Of a DNA stretch of 64,000 bases, positions 32,877-41,228 are shown piece after piece (positions within the stretch are counted from its first letter, which is position 1; the number at the start of each line of letters is the position of its first letter). The stretch covers positions 1,611,501-1,675,500 of the forward strand of contig NZ_CP053538.1 in the NCBI RefSeq assembly GCF_013137895.1, written 5' to 3'. The notes under the pieces are model-generated. The model made no database searches, had not been told where the DNA came from, and saw only the letters and a program-made list of their open reading frames with translations. A program made the translations under genes and the position numbers. Source of the DNA: Hymenobacter taeanensis. Lineage in GTDB: Bacteria > Bacteroidota > Bacteroidia > Cytophagales > Hymenobacteraceae.

Positions 32877-33257
32877 CTAGGCCTGGTGCTCCGCGTGAAC
32901 AGGGGCCGGAGTGGCCGACTCTTCCTTCAGCGCCTCCCAGTACTCCACGGCGCGGCGGAAGTGCGGAATCACGATGCTGCCCCCAATGAGGTTGGCAATG
33001 GCGAATACCTCATACACTTCCTCATCGGTGAGCTTTTCCTCGTAGCACTTGCCGAGGTGGTACTTGATGCAGTCGTCGCAACGCAGCACCATGGAGCAGG
33101 CCAGGCCCACAATCTCCTTGGTTTTCACTGAAAGGGCCCCCTCTTGATAGGTGTTGGTATCGAGGTTGAAAAACCGCTTGATGACCTTGTTATCGGCCGC
33201 CATGATCTTTTCGTTCATGCGCTGGCGGTAGTCATTAAATTCGGTGACGAGGCTCAT
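32877..33257 (-). CDS. Carboxymuconolactone decarboxylase/AhpD-family protein
   Basis: A 126-residue protein of the AhpD-like alkylhydroperoxidase fold. The active-site motif C-x-x-C-x-x-x-H reads LRCDDCIKYHLGKCYE (about residues 58-73), so both cysteines and the histidine are present. Flanking helices TKEIVGLACSMV and EEVYEVFAIANLIGGSIVIPH match the family. Such proteins act as thiol peroxidase partners or decarboxylases. The two-gene unit with the downstream hypothetical gene is tight. The final codons CAG GCC TAG use the repeat word as stop. Confidence 0.88.
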   Translation of the reverse strand: MSLVTEFNDYRQRMNEKIMAADNKVIKRFFNLDTNTYQEGALSVKTKEIVGLACSMVLRCDDCIKYHLGKCYEEKLTDEEVYEVFAIANLIGGSIVIPHFRRAVEYWEALKEESATPAPVHAEHQA

Positions 33258-33462
33258 AAGTAGTCGGTAGGTTCAGAGTGAAGAAAAGAATGATAACGGC
33301 AGCTCTAGGCCTGTAGTGGCCGCTCGCTGCTTTTCATTCCCGTATTTAAAACTTAAAATTAGGGAGAAGTTCACCAGCATAAGTAGCCCGCTACGGAAGT
33401 TGTTCGTTTGCATCGGGTTAGCTGCTCGTGCTTATATCTCTTGTTACCGTATCTATCCTGCT

Positions 33463-34170
33463 ATGCCTGTTCCGGCGCTGCTCTCTGACTTTGTTTCCCT
33501 GCTGTTCCCACGCGTGTGTCTGGCCTGCGACGAGCCTCTGGCACGAGGCGAGGACCACATCTGCACCAACTGCCGAGCCCAGCTGCCCTACACCGATTAC
33601 CACCAGCTGCCACCGGCTGAGAACCCATTGGTCCGGCGCTTCTGGGGCAAGCTGCCGGTCAAGCACACCTTAAGCTATCTGCGTTTCTTGCGCCACGGCC
33701 GCGTGCAACACCTATTGCATCAACTCAAGTACAAGGGCCAGCAAGACGTGGGCCGGGTGCTGGGCCACTGGTACGGGCAGGAGCTGTCGGAAGCCGGCCT
33801 CGCTCCGGAGTTCGACCTGATTGTGCCCGTGCCGCTGCACCCGCGTAAGCTGGCCAAACGTGGCTATAACCAAGCCGATAGCTTCGCGGAGGGTCTGGCT
33901 ACTGGCCTGGGCCTGCCCTGGCACGCAACTGCTTTGCAGCGCACCACCCACACTGCTTCCCAAACCCGCAAGAACCGCCTGCAGCGCTGGCAAAACGTAT
34001 CCTCTGTTTTCGCCGTGGCTGATACCGCAGCCATTATGGGCCGCCGCGTGCTTATTGTGGATGACGTTCTGACAACCGGCGCTACCCTGGAGGCCTGTGC
34101 AGCTGTACTGCTAGCTGCCGGAGCGGCTGAGGTCAGCGTGGCTACCATCGCCACTGCCGACCGTCACTGA
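33463..34170 (+). CDS. comF: ComF-family phosphoribosyltransferase-like protein
   Basis: A 235-residue protein of the ComF/GntX group linked to DNA uptake in competent bacteria. An N-terminal zinc-ribbon is present: FPRVCLACDEPLARGEDHICTNCR (four cysteines). The phosphoribosyltransferase domain follows, with VPVPLHPRKLAKRGYNQADSFA and the PRPP loop VLIVDDVLTTGATLEAC. The ATG at 33463 starts the family-like sequence; the earlier frame opening at 33316 is not similar. It probably acts in the cytoplasm. It is convergent with gldJ, with a terminator between. Confidence 0.9.
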   Translation: MPVPALLSDFVSLLFPRVCLACDEPLARGEDHICTNCRAQLPYTDYHQLPPAENPLVRRFWGKLPVKHTLSYLRFLRHGRVQHLLHQLKYKGQQDVGRVLGHWYGQELSEAGLAPEFDLIVPVPLHPRKLAKRGYNQADSFAEGLATGLGLPWHATALQRTTHTASQTRKNRLQRWQNVSSVFAVADTAAIMGRRVLIVDDVLTTGATLEACAAVLLAAGAAEVSVATIATADRH

Positions 34171-34362
34171 TCACGGATTTAAACGGATTTCTCGAATGAC
34201 ACGGATTCTCTGCTGATCAGCCACCATCGTACTTAGCCCAAAGTACCCTCAGCATAGCCAGTTTGACATTCAACATGAGAGCGGAACCCAAACAATAAAG
34301 CCACCCCTTACGAGGTGGCTTTGTTGTTTGTAAGACAAGAACGAATCCGTGAAATCCGTGAT
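34171..34362. repeat. Imperfect inverted repeat flanking a terminator
   Basis: ATCACGGATTT at the comF stop recurs with a second CGGATTT, and its complement (AATCCGTGAAATCCGTGAT) lies at about 34343-34362. A further GACACGGATTCT lies at about 34199. The terminator sits inside this structure. Confidence 0.6.
34297..34322. terminator. Bidirectional terminator between comF and gldJ
   Basis: AAAGCCACC (34297-34305) pairs with GGTGGCTTT (34314-34322), giving a 9-bp stem with T runs on both strands between convergent genes. Confidence 0.75.
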
Positions 34363-34364
34363 TC

Positions 34365-35621
34365 TTACTTATTGGAACCGGCGTTGATCATGGCGCAACG
34401 GAAACCAATGGTAGCCGTAGCTGAATCTTCGGCCATGAAGCGGCGCGTACCGGGCGAGAGCCAGTAGGCCACATCGCGCCACGAACCGCCTTTGTACACG
34501 CGTACGTGGTCATCGATGAGCGACTGGTAGCCTTTCTTATCGTACTTCTCCGAAGGATCGAGGAAGCCGTTACGACGGAAGGGGTTCAGGTCTTCTACAT
34601 CTTCAAACGACAGCGGACGGTAGATGTCCTGTACCCATTCGTTTACGTTGCCAGCCATGTTATACAGGCCGTAGTCGTTCGGTGGGTAGGCGTACACGTA
34701 CTCCGTGATCATGGCGCCGTCGTTGAGCGAGCCAGCGATACCGGCATAGTCACCGCGGCCACGCTTGAAGTTAGCCAAGAACTGGCCCATCTTCTTGCCG
34801 TAGGAGTTCCGCACCTGGCGGCCATCCCATGGGTAGATGCGCTTGTTCTCCTGGTTTTCGTTGCCAGTTTCCTGGGTACCGATCAACGACTGCGCAGCGT
34901 ACTCCCACTCTGCCTCGGTGGGCAGGCGGTAGTTGGGCAGCGTGTTACCATTTTCAATGGCGATTTTGCCTTTGCCACCGTCTTCCGAAGTGCCTTCGGC
35001 AGCTGCGCCGGCATCATCCTTCTTCCTACGTTTGAACAGGCCACCGCCACCACTGCTGCCACCGCTGTCGCCTTCGCCAGCCAGACGCTCGTTTACCTTA
35101 GCAGTACGCCAAGTGCAATAGTCGTTGGCCTGCAGCCAGCTTACGCCCACTACGGGGAAGTAGCGGAAGCCGGGGTAACGCAGGTAATAGTCTACGTAGG
35201 GGTCATTGAAAGACAGCTCACGCGCCCACACCGTGGTGTCAGGCAACGCCGACAGGTAGAACTCTTCCGCTGAGTCTTTCCGCACAAAGTGCAGATACTC
35301 GAGCCAGTGGATGTTGGCCACCTCGGCTTCGTCCATGTAAAACGAGGCCAGCGTAACGGTACGCTCGAGGTTGTCGTGGGTCATGGCTACGTCCTCTTCG
35401 GCGGAGCCCAGCACCGTACGGCCACCTTCGATAAACACCAGACCGGGGCCATCCGGAATGCCTTGGTAGTCCGCTACCTTCATACCTTCCTCGGTATTGT
35501 ACTCAATGCCCGTCGTCGAGCTGTACTTACCGGGTTTCTGGGCTGTGGGCGGACCGCCTTTGCAAGCCGCCAGCGCGCAGGCGCCAACTACAGCAAAACG
35601 CAGGTACTTGGAGAAATTCAT
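34365..35621 (-). CDS. gldJ: Gliding motility lipoprotein GldJ-like (formylglycine-generating enzyme fold)
   Basis: A 418-residue lipoprotein (lipobox LAAC, Cys at about residue 20). The sulfatase-modifying-factor-like fold shows GPGLVFIEGGRTVLGSAEEDV, ASFYMDEAEVANIHWLEYL, LPDTTVWARELSFNDPYV, YPGFRYFPVVGVSWLQANDYC, LPTEAEWEYAAQ, YNMAGNVNEWVQDIY and the closing IGFRCA. The SPDT-type and PVVGV-x-W features resemble GldJ more than GldK, so GldJ is preferred. It supports T9SS/gliding in the phylum. A Gly/Lys-rich insertion (about 200-245) is likely disordered. The PorP/SprF gene lies 67 bases upstream, a sensible T9SS pair. Confidence 0.82.
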   Translation of the reverse strand: MNFSKYLRFAVVGACALAACKGGPPTAQKPGKYSSTTGIEYNTEEGMKVADYQGIPDGPGLVFIEGGRTVLGSAEEDVAMTHDNLERTVTLASFYMDEAEVANIHWLEYLHFVRKDSAEEFYLSALPDTTVWARELSFNDPYVDYYLRYPGFRYFPVVGVSWLQANDYCTWRTAKVNERLAGEGDSGGSSGGGGLFKRRKKDDAGAAAEGTSEDGGKGKIAIENGNTLPNYRLPTEAEWEYAAQSLIGTQETGNENQENKRIYPWDGRQVRNSYGKKMGQFLANFKRGRGDYAGIAGSLNDGAMITEYVYAYPPNDYGLYNMAGNVNEWVQDIYRPLSFEDVEDLNPFRRNGFLDPSEKYDKKGYQSLIDDHVRVYKGGSWRDVAYWLSPGTRRFMAEDSATATIGFRCAMINAGSNK

Positions 35622-35688
35622 GATTGAGTTGAAACTACCTGTGAGAAAAGGTTTTAGATAAGGCAAGTTGATGCAATGATACGGCTTT

Positions 35689-36738
35689 TCAGAACGCCGG
35701 ACAAGGAATTGTCGGGTAATTCCGTCGTTTTAAACGTCGCCATGCGGCTTCCAGCAAGTCAAACTCCCGAAGGCTCAAAGAAATTTCATGAGCCCCTCCT
35801 AAATCAGCACTGAACTGGCTTAAACTCACATCGTAGCTATACCCGAGCCGAAAACCTCCAACGCTCAGGCCCGCTATGGCCGTTACAAGTTGCTGAGGAT
35901 GACGTGAGCCCGGCAGCGGAATGCCCCGGTACACTGCCCCCAGCGTAATGGGGGTTGCCGTAAAATACAGCCCCGCCTCTGCCCGCTGCGACCCTCCCTG
36001 GTGGGTGTAAGAAGCCGTGGGCGACAGGCTAATTTCACGGAACTGTTGCTTAACGCTGGTCTTGAGAAAATAGTATTTATAGCCAGCCTGAAAATTTAAG
36101 CGCAACGGTAGCTGCGTCTGGGTCACGAAGCCTAAATCGGGCTGGTTGATGTGGTGTGCGGAGGCTCCCACCCAAAACCTATCGGTGTAGAGTAGGCCCC
36201 CTACTCCGGCCGTGAAGTAGTGCACTGGTTTGTAATCTACAACCTCCAGGGTTTGGTCGCGGATCATGCCATCATCGGAAAGCTGGTCGCCGAATACCAG
36301 GTTGCCGTAGCTCACGCGCTGCAGGCCATAGCTCACTGAAGCGCCACCGCTCACACTTAACTGCTCGGTGAGGCGGGCATGGTAGGCATACACGCCACCC
36401 GCCTGAAACCGGGTATAGCCAATGCCACCGGTGCGGTCGTAATTCACCAACAGGCCTACGGCGCTGCGCTGGTCGCGGAGGCGGTAATCGGCGGCTAGCT
36501 GGCTGGTTTGGAAGGTACCAGCCAGGGTAGGAAACTGGTTGCGGTAACTGAGCGTGACGCTGTAGTCGTCGAGCAGGCCCGCATACGCCGGGTTCTGATA
36601 CATGCGCGTGGCGTAGGGCTGCGCAAAGTATAGATCCTGAGCCTGAGCGGTGTGGCTCAGCCCTATGCTCGCCAAGGCCAGAGCCAGGAGCCGACGGAAG
36701 GCAGAACAGCAAATGGAAGGTAGCAGATAAGGCCGCAT
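35689..36738 (-). CDS. Type IX secretion outer membrane protein PorP/SprF family
   Basis: A 349-residue outer membrane beta-barrel. A signal peptide ends near SHTAQAQ (about residue 34). The mature start DLYFAQPYATRMYQNPAYAGL is the hallmark of PorP/SprF proteins, followed by LSYRNQFPTLAGTF, YGNLVFGDQLSDDGM and alternating amphipathic strands. These proteins work with the type IX system or hold surface adhesins to the gliding apparatus. ATG at 36738 (MRPYLL) is chosen; an earlier alternative start exists at 36759. The downstream gldJ-like gene is probably in the same unit. Confidence 0.9.
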   Translation of the reverse strand: MRPYLLPSICCSAFRRLLALALASIGLSHTAQAQDLYFAQPYATRMYQNPAYAGLLDDYSVTLSYRNQFPTLAGTFQTSQLAADYRLRDQRSAVGLLVNYDRTGGIGYTRFQAGGVYAYHARLTEQLSVSGGASVSYGLQRVSYGNLVFGDQLSDDGMIRDQTLEVVDYKPVHYFTAGVGGLLYTDRFWVGASAHHINQPDLGFVTQTQLPLRLNFQAGYKYYFLKTSVKQQFREISLSPTASYTHQGGSQRAEAGLYFTATPITLGAVYRGIPLPGSRHPQQLVTAIAGLSVGGFRLGYSYDVSLSQFSADLGGAHEISLSLREFDLLEAAWRRLKRRNYPTIPCPAF

Positions 36739-37076
36739 ACGGAAAACTCTAACGCCCAAAGCAGCGCTTTGGTACAGCCACCGGGCCGCTTTGCGGAACT
36801 AAAATGCCCAATTCTTTCATCTTTATTAGCACAGAGCTATTCTTTTAAGGCTTACCGAGTACACTGAGTTTGTTGCAGTGGCCTAGGCCAGTACGGTATT
36901 AGACTATTTTTGCGGCGGCCGGGGTGCAACGAGAATAGATGTTTTTACCTCTGTTAAACGTTCGGTAACCTCAGCAGTCAACGATTGTCGTTTACTTGTT
37001 GCCGCGTAGGCCACATGCGGCCCATCCTTTGCAGTGGCTTCCCAGGCCTCTTATCGTCTCCTTCCTTTCTATCTAT
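36739..37076. other. Divergent intergenic region
   Basis: About 340 bases between the divergent PorP/SprF and AsmA genes; no gene is seen. It contains a GTGGCCTAGGCC word (36878 onward) and a TATTTTTG element. Confidence 0.4.
36905..36912 (+). promoter_or_regulatory. Candidate -7 element for the AsmA gene
   Basis: TATTTTTG fits TAnnTTTG and lies about 165 bases before the AsmA start, implying a long leader. Only the -7 half is convincing. Confidence 0.35.
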
Positions 37077-40000
37077 ATGCGTAAGTTTTTTCTTGGCCTC
37101 CTGATTTTTGTGGTGGTGGTGGTGGCAGCGTTGGCCGCTGCCCCTTTCCTTTTCAAAGACAAAATCAGGCAGGCCTTCGACCAGCAGCTGGCCCAGCGCG
37201 TGAAGGCCAAGGTGCAGTACGACCCCGGCAACGTGGACGTAACGCTGCTCAGCACGTTCCCCGACCTCTCCCTGCGGCTCGACCAGCTCCGCATCATCGG
37301 GCAGGATTCTTTCTCGCGTGATACCCTGGCCTACCTACCCCGCCTCGATGTGGGCTTGGACCTGATGAGTGTAATCAGCGGCGACCAGATCAAGATTAAG
37401 AATGTAACCCTGGAGCAGCCTGATATCAGTTTACGAGTACTTAAGAGTGGGCGCGCCAACTGGGATGTGTTTGTATCTGACTCGGCGGCGGCATCTAAGG
37501 GCCAGGATACTACGGCCGTGAACCTGGCTATTAAAGGCTGGCAGATCAACGACGGCCACCTGCGCTACGACGACCGCAGCATTCCGTTTGCCATGGAAGC
37601 CCGCCACGTGAACCACTCCGGCTCCGGCGACTTTGAGAGCAACGTGTTTGATATGGTGAGCCAGACCACGGCTGAGCAGTTCACCATGAACTATGACGGC
37701 ACCGACTATATCAGTAAGAAAAAGCTGACGGCCGACGTGACCATGGCTATGAACCTGGAAAAGATGCTGTTCACCTTCAAGGACAACAAAGTGCAGCTCA
37801 ACGATTTTCCGGCCACCTTCCAGGGTACCGTAGGCCTGCCCAACGCCACCGACATCACCTATGACCTGACGTTTAAGGCCCTGGAGACCGACTTCAAGAA
37901 CATCCTGAGCCTGGTGCCCGGCGCCTATAATGAGCAGTTTAAAGATATGAAGGCCGAGGGCAAGGTGGCCTTTGATGGCTACTTCAAAGGCGTGCAGAAC
38001 GACCTGAAGATGCCCGGCTACGGCGTGAACCTGCAAGTGAAGAACGGCATGTTCAAGTACCCCGACCTGCCCCAGGCCGCCCGCAACATCAACGTTGATA
38101 TGAACGTGGACAATCCTTCGGGCTTCACTAATAATGTGAAGGTGAACGTGAAGCAGTTCCACCTCGACCTGGGCACTAACCCCGTGGATGGCAATGTGGC
38201 TATTGATGGCCTAGAGCCCATGAAAGTAGATGGCCGGGTGAAAGCCAACGTGGACCTAGCTGAGATGACAAAGGTGTACCCCGTGCAGGACTTGCTTTTG
38301 CGGGGCAAGCTCTTCGTGGATGGTACTGCCAAGGGCCTCTACTCTAAAACACAGATGCCCGTAGTGCAGGCCAAGATGAACCTGACCAATGGCTACGTGA
38401 AGTCAAAGCAGTTTCCGGCCCCCATCGAAAACTTAACCCTGAACGGCACCGTCACGAACCCTACCGGCCAGCTCAACGACACCCGCGTAGACATTCCGCA
38501 GTTCCGGATGCTACTGGATGGCGAGCCACTGGCGGGCCGCGTGGCTACTCAGGGCGTGGATAAGCTGCGCTTTGACACCGATGTGAAGGGCGTAATTGAC
38601 CTGACGAAGATTACCAAGATCTTCCCGCTGGAAGGCATGACCGTTACGGGTCGCCTCACCGGTGATATTGCCGCCAAGGGCAACATGGCCGACATTGAGG
38701 CCGGCCGGTACCAGACGGTGGTAGCCTCGGGCACCGTGAAGGCCCAAAACGTAACCTATAAGAGCCAGGATCTGCCTCAGGGCATGAAGGTGACCCAGGC
38801 CACAGCCACCTTCAACAACGATAAAATTGTGCTGCAGAACATGACCGGCTCCCTGGGCTCGTCGGATGTGGCCGCTTCGGGCACTATCTCCAACTACATG
38901 GGGTACCTCTTTGTGCCCGGCCAGCCCCTGCGCGGCACACTCTCCGTGAACAGCAACCGTTTCAACATGAACGAGTGGATGGTAGACGAGGTATCGGCTA
39001 AGCCTACGGTAACCGCTGCCGGCAAGGCCCCCGCCAAGGCCGAGGGCGTGCTGCAGATACCAAAGGAGTTTGACCTGGTGCTGAACACCACCGTAGGCCA
39101 GGTACTCTACGACAACCTGAAGCTCGACAACGTGAAAGGCACCGTGACGGTGCGCAACCAAGTAGCTACGCTAAACAACCTGACCTTCAATACGCTGGGG
39201 GGCTCCTTTGCCACTAATGGTAGCTACAGTAGCCAGAACCTGGCGCACCCTAAGTTTGACCTGGGCCTGAAGATTCAGAACCTGAACTTTCAAAACGCTT
39301 TTCAGGCATTCAACTCTATTAAAACGCTGGTGCCGCTGGTCAGCAGCCTGGAGGGGGTATTCTCTACCAACTTCAACGTGAGCGGTGAAATGGGCCCCGA
39401 TATGATGCCCAAGTACAGCACACTTACCGGCAAAGGCCTGTTTGAGGTGGTGCGGGCCGCAGTGGCCAACTCGGCGGTGCTCAATAAGATCAGCAGCCTC
39501 ACGCAGTTTCAGGAGCTCAAGAGCTTTGCGGTGAACAATAAGGACGTGGCCGCCGAAATCATCAACGGCAACTTCGTGGTGAAACCCTTCGACCTGACCG
39601 TGGGGCAAATCAAGATGACGGTGGGCGGCTCCAACAACGTGAGTACGGGTGGCCTAGAGTACGTAACAGCCCTGAATGTGCCCACCGGCAAGCTGGGCAG
39701 CCAGCTAAACAGCAAGCTCACCAGCCTGACCGGCGTGCAAAACCTTCAGGGTACTGACCGCGTGACCCTGGGCCTGAACATTGGAGGCACCGTGACCAAC
39801 CCACAGGTAAAACTAACAACCGGCAGCGTAAAAGCTCAGGCCAAAGACTTGGTAAGCAACATTGTGCAGGCGAAGGTTGATGATGCCAAGCTCAAGCTGC
39901 AGGCTCAGGCCAAAGTGGCCCAAGACAGCCTCCAGCGCGAGCTACAACGCAAGCAGCAGGAGCTAGCCGAAAAGGCTAAGCTGGAGCTCGACAAAAAGCG

Positions 40001-40157
40001 CTTGGAGGCTCAGAGCAAACTTCAGAACCAAGCTAAGCAAGGCCTGAACAACATTCTGTTTGGCAAGCCCAAGACCCAGCCCGCTAAACCTGCAGAAACC
40101 CCTAAGGCGGCAGAGCCCGCACCAGCAGCCCAGCCCGATAGCATGAAATTAAGATGA
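37077..40157 (+). CDS. AsmA-family envelope protein
   Basis: A 1026-residue protein anchored by one N-terminal membrane helix (FFLGLLIFVVVVVAALAAAPFLF, residues 4-26). It then has a very long chain of beta-repeats (for example VDVTLLSTFPDLSLRLDQL; IKIKNVTLEQPDISLRVL; FKDNKVQLNDFPATFQG). A C-terminal AsmA-type region includes YSTLTGKGLFEVVRAAVANS. AsmA/TamB-like proteins form periplasmic grooves that move lipids between membranes. The last 150 residues form a coiled coil (QRELQRKQQELAEKAKLELDKK) and a Pro/Ala tail. Start chosen at the ATG at 37077. A terminator follows. Confidence 0.88.
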   Translation: MRKFFLGLLIFVVVVVAALAAAPFLFKDKIRQAFDQQLAQRVKAKVQYDPGNVDVTLLSTFPDLSLRLDQLRIIGQDSFSRDTLAYLPRLDVGLDLMSVISGDQIKIKNVTLEQPDISLRVLKSGRANWDVFVSDSAAASKGQDTTAVNLAIKGWQINDGHLRYDDRSIPFAMEARHVNHSGSGDFESNVFDMVSQTTAEQFTMNYDGTDYISKKKLTADVTMAMNLEKMLFTFKDNKVQLNDFPATFQGTVGLPNATDITYDLTFKALETDFKNILSLVPGAYNEQFKDMKAEGKVAFDGYFKGVQNDLKMPGYGVNLQVKNGMFKYPDLPQAARNINVDMNVDNPSGFTNNVKVNVKQFHLDLGTNPVDGNVAIDGLEPMKVDGRVKANVDLAEMTKVYPVQDLLLRGKLFVDGTAKGLYSKTQMPVVQAKMNLTNGYVKSKQFPAPIENLTLNGTVTNPTGQLNDTRVDIPQFRMLLDGEPLAGRVATQGVDKLRFDTDVKGVIDLTKITKIFPLEGMTVTGRLTGDIAAKGNMADIEAGRYQTVVASGTVKAQNVTYKSQDLPQGMKVTQATATFNNDKIVLQNMTGSLGSSDVAASGTISNYMGYLFVPGQPLRGTLSVNSNRFNMNEWMVDEVSAKPTVTAAGKAPAKAEGVLQIPKEFDLVLNTTVGQVLYDNLKLDNVKGTVTVRNQVATLNNLTFNTLGGSFATNGSYSSQNLAHPKFDLGLKIQNLNFQNAFQAFNSIKTLVPLVSSLEGVFSTNFNVSGEMGPDMMPKYSTLTGKGLFEVVRAAVANSAVLNKISSLTQFQELKSFAVNNKDVAAEIINGNFVVKPFDLTVGQIKMTVGGSNNVSTGGLEYVTALNVPTGKLGSQLNSKLTSLTGVQNLQGTDRVTLGLNIGGTVTNPQVKLTTGSVKAQAKDLVSNIVQAKVDDAKLKLQAQAKVAQDSLQRELQRKQQELAEKAKLELDKKRLEAQSKLQNQAKQGLNNILFGKPKTQPAKPAETPKAAEPAPAAQPDSMKLR

Positions 40158-40209
40158 TGTAAAGTTGCCGCCCCGGCACATTAGGGCAGTTTGGCGAATT
40201 TATTGCGCA

Positions 40210-40251
40210 GCGAAACGGCCGGTACACCACGTAGTGTACCGGCCGTTTCGC
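40210..40251 (+). terminator. Terminator of the AsmA gene
   Basis: A perfect 18-bp stem (40210-40227 with 40234-40251) is followed by an AT-rich tract containing several T residues, just 28 bases before the next start. Confidence 0.85.
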
Positions 40252-40278
40252 ATTTATTTTTTCACACTCTCCGCTCCT

Positions 40279-41121
40279 ATGAAGCTCTCCCACTTACTCC
40301 CCCTCGCCACACTAGCCCTGCCCCTGGCCCTGACTAGCTGCAGCAAAGACAACGACTCCGCCGGCTCGTCGAAGCTGGAAGTGCGCCTCATGGATGCCCC
40401 CGGCGACTACCAGAGCGTAGTGCTGGATGTGCAGCAGATTGAGGTTCACCTAAAGGATGAGGCTATTGCCGATGGCTGGCAGCTACTGCCCTTCAAGGCC
40501 CAGGCCATCAACGTGCTGGATTACGTGAATGGCAAGTCGGCGCTGCTGGTTAACACCGACTTTGCCCCCGGCGACCTGAAGGAAATTCGGTTGCTGCTGG
40601 GTCCCGATAGCTACGTGATTGGCCGCGACGGCCAGCGTTACGACCTCAAAACGCCCAGCGGCCAAAGCTCGGGCGTAAAGCTCAAGCTAGACAAAGCTAC
40701 CCTGCGCGAGCGGGAAACCTTCCAGCTTCTGCTCGACTTCGACGTGGCCAAGTCAATTGTGGAGCGTGGTAACTGGAAACCCGGCAATGAGCGCAAGGAG
40801 CGCTATGTGCTGAAGCCCGTGGTGCGAGTGGTGGCCCAGGCTGTTAAGGGTGGCCTACGCGGCACTGTAACGCCAGCCGCAGCGCTGCCTCATGTATTGG
40901 CCATCCGCTCCTCTATTACGGTGCCCGATACGTTCAGCACCGCCGCCGATGCTTCTGGCGCTTTTCAGCTGAGCAGCCTACCCTCCGGCACCTATAAAGT
41001 GCAGTTCTTCCCCAGCGCTACTGCCCCCACTAATCAGCCTGCCTACAAAGCAGTTACGCGCACAGGCATCATCGTTACTAATGACCAGGTAACCGACTTG
41101 GGCCAGACCTCCCTTAACTAA
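40279..41121 (+). CDS. DUF4382 lipoprotein with a carboxypeptidase-regulatory-like domain
   Basis: A 280-residue lipoprotein (lipobox LTSC, Cys at about residue 21). Residues 32-190 match DUF4382: LEVRLMDAPGDYQSVVLDVQQIEVHL, then QAINVLDYVNGKSALLVNT, APGDLKEIRLLLGPDSY and FQLLLDFDVAKSIV. The C-terminal part (GLRGTVTPAAALPHVLAI to FFPSATAPT) is a transthyretin-like beta-sandwich with ASGAFQLSSLPSGTYKVQF. Role unknown; likely outer-membrane anchored. The ATG at 40279 begins the signal; the preceding open frame is the terminator region. Confidence 0.87.
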   Translation: MKLSHLLPLATLALPLALTSCSKDNDSAGSSKLEVRLMDAPGDYQSVVLDVQQIEVHLKDEAIADGWQLLPFKAQAINVLDYVNGKSALLVNTDFAPGDLKEIRLLLGPDSYVIGRDGQRYDLKTPSGQSSGVKLKLDKATLRERETFQLLLDFDVAKSIVERGNWKPGNERKERYVLKPVVRVVAQAVKGGLRGTVTPAAALPHVLAIRSSITVPDTFSTAADASGAFQLSSLPSGTYKVQFFPSATAPTNQPAYKAVTRTGIIVTNDQVTDLGQTSLN

Positions 41122-41133
41122 CCCATAAGCAGG

Positions 41134-41147
41134 GTGGCCTAGGCCAC
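41134..41147. repeat. Full 14-base palindrome GTGGCCTAGGCCAC
   Basis: The only complete copy I located of the genome-wide repeated word; half-sites GTGGCCTAG or CTAGGCCAC occur at 26 exact loci in the window. It lies 13 bases after the DUF4382 stop, before the terminator. Confidence 0.8.
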
Positions 41148-41159
41148 CTCAAGCCATAG

Positions 41160-41217
41160 ACCCGGCACAACAAAAAAGCCCTGGCTACATAGTCAGGGCT
41201 TTTTTGTTGTGCCGGGT
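41160..41217. terminator. Long symmetric bidirectional terminator
   Basis: Perfect 24-base arms at 41160-41183 and 41194-41217, with A6/T6 tracts buried inside the stem next to a CCCTG/CAGGG core. It lies between convergent genes (stops at 41121 and 41229). Confidence 0.9.
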
Positions 41218-41228
41218 GGGTGTCGGCC

